Source: Eimeria necatrix
Taxonomy: Eukaryota > Apicomplexa > Conoidasida > Eucoccidiorida > Eimeriidae
DNA length: 15,000 bases
Reading direction: 5' to 3'
Assembly (NCBI RefSeq): GCF_000499385.1
Contig: NW_013654805.1
Location: 16,766-31,765 of the forward strand
Part shown: one piece after another, positions 14,656 through 15,000 of the stretch
Position numbering within the stretch: position 1 is the stretch's first letter
Layout: each line of letters starts with the position of its first letter
Notes under the pieces: generated by a model
What the model saw: only the letters and a program-made list of their open reading frames with translations
What the model was told of the DNA's origin: nothing
Databases searched by the model: none
Position numbers and translations under genes: made by a program

Positions 14656-14785
14656 TTTCTGCTGCGGCGACGCGGCGAAGTGCTGCTGCGCAGCCCCCGC
14701 TGCGGCCCCATGCCTCTTCAACTCTTCTTTTTGCTGCCAAATTAAACTTCAAATTCATCTCTTTCTGAATTAATTAAAAGTACCT

Positions 14786-14945
14786 TTTGGGGGCCCCCCT
14801 GGCCAGGGGCCCCGCCATGGCCTACGCTGCAGCCCTGGGGGGCCCCCTGGGGGCCCCCGAAGCCGCGTTTGACGCAGCAGGGGCCCTGGGGGGCCCCCTG
14901 GGGGGCCCCCTGGGGGCCCCCGAAGCAGCTCTGGACGCAGCAGAG
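14786..14945 (+). repeat. GGGGCCCC block at right edge
   Basis: GGGGGGCCCCCTGGGG cores recur between 14786 and 14925. They include an imperfect direct repeat of a segment ending GGGGGCCCCCGAAGC (14834-14874 and 14890-14935). In the frame from 14817 it encodes repeated LGGPLGAPEAA. Confidence 0.8.
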
Positions 14946-15000
14946 GGCCTTTTGCGGCTAAGTCCGGACCTTCCTTACACTCCTTATGCCCCTTCTGGCT
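14817..15000 (+). CDS. Possible 5' end of an unknown protein, cut by window edge
   Basis: The ATG at 14817 lies in CCCGCCATGG, a good eukaryotic start context, and the frame is open for the remaining 61 codons. The N-terminus is MAYAAALGGPLGAPEAAFDA, followed by a near-repeat ALGGPLGGPLGAPEAALDA and then AEGLLRLSPDLPYTPYAPSG, which is not repetitive. I do not recognise the family. The coding potential rests on the open frame and the non-repeated final part. The 5' untranslated side is AT-rich (14740-14780). Confidence 0.45.
   Translation, partial: MAYAAALGGPLGAPEAAFDAAGALGGPLGGPLGAPEAALDAAEGLLRLSPDLPYTPYAPSG

Larger units (their letters stand above)
13190..14785. other. Mixed region with weak exon candidates only
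   Basis: AT-rich stretches (13440-13500, 13630-13690, 13815-13880, 14010-14060, 14205-14270) alternate with GC-rich segments. Candidates are: minus strand 13626-13517, reading VESSKKTPKTAHLSRLTPAL and ending in a Ser run and TAA; minus strand 14010-13930, reading FQRKGEMCGNSVKTGAGDSA; and both strands of 14280-14720, where plus gives KRLRKLFKEAAFVSC and minus gives LGELRGPKAPQDTNAASLKS. The two strands compete and no family is recognised, so I do not define a gene. A CAG run lies at 14617-14654. Confidence 0.3.

Noticed and set aside
1..15000. A CRISPR array in the tandem repeat blocks.
   Set aside because: The repeats are simple or satellite type in a eukaryotic intron-rich context; none shows constant repeats with unique spacers of even length and no cas gene is present.

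Overview
The window looks like nuclear DNA of a coccidian apicomplexan, most probably Eimeria. It is crowded with CAG/CTG trinucleotide runs and AAACCCT (telomere-type) heptamer arrays inside the chromosome. Its recognisable genes are intron-rich, with long homopolymeric amino-acid tracts in one long ORF. Other repeat families are GGGGCCCC-type blocks, (CTAG)n tracts and a degenerate TTCAATTTGCAA repeat. Genus assignment is an inference from this repeat signature, not from a search.

Three genes can be named after resolving their exons by hand. (1) 169-1476 (+) is the 3' end of UTP18, a WD40 protein of the small-subunit processome; three exons are joined, one across a GC-AG intron. (2) 8867-9742 (-) is a complete RPS16 (eS... 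family name uS9, 146 codons) in three exons. (3) 10797-12894 (+) is a complete RPL13 (eL13, 212 codons) in six exons. RPS16 and RPL13 are divergently arranged about 1.05 kb apart. All three genes act in ribosome production or structure, but UTP18 is separated from the other two by about 7 kb of repeats and unassigned sequence.

Layout: 1-1476 UTP18 tail with repeat-filled introns; 1477-2200 GGGGCCCC satellite; 2200-2760 T-rich sequence; 2760-4100 AT-rich sequence with TTCAATTTGCAA repeats and one telomere-type array; 4362-6497 a 711-codon open frame rich in Ala, Ser, Gln and Gly-Pro-Pro, probably a gene whose 3' exons may run to about 7819; 7890-8760 (CTAG)n-rich block; 8867-9742 RPS16; 9743-10796 divergent leader/promoter region; 10797-12894 RPL13; 12895-14785 mixed sequence with a duplicated AT-rich block and only weak exon candidates; 14817-15000 the start of a possible further gene.

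The most notable structure is in the introns of the two ribosomal protein genes. Three spliced introns, and probably a fourth in the RPL13 leader, consist of a telomere-type array at the 5' splice site, a unique spacer, and a second array at the 3' splice site. They have similar sizes (201-222 bases), and TTTAGGG is on the RNA strand. Introns of the CTG type end in CTGCTGCAG, so the repeat itself supplies the acceptor. A palindrome GTGTACGTACAC, twice next to TGCATGCGG, recurs in GC-rich islands and may be a regulatory element or a relic of a dispersed repeat.
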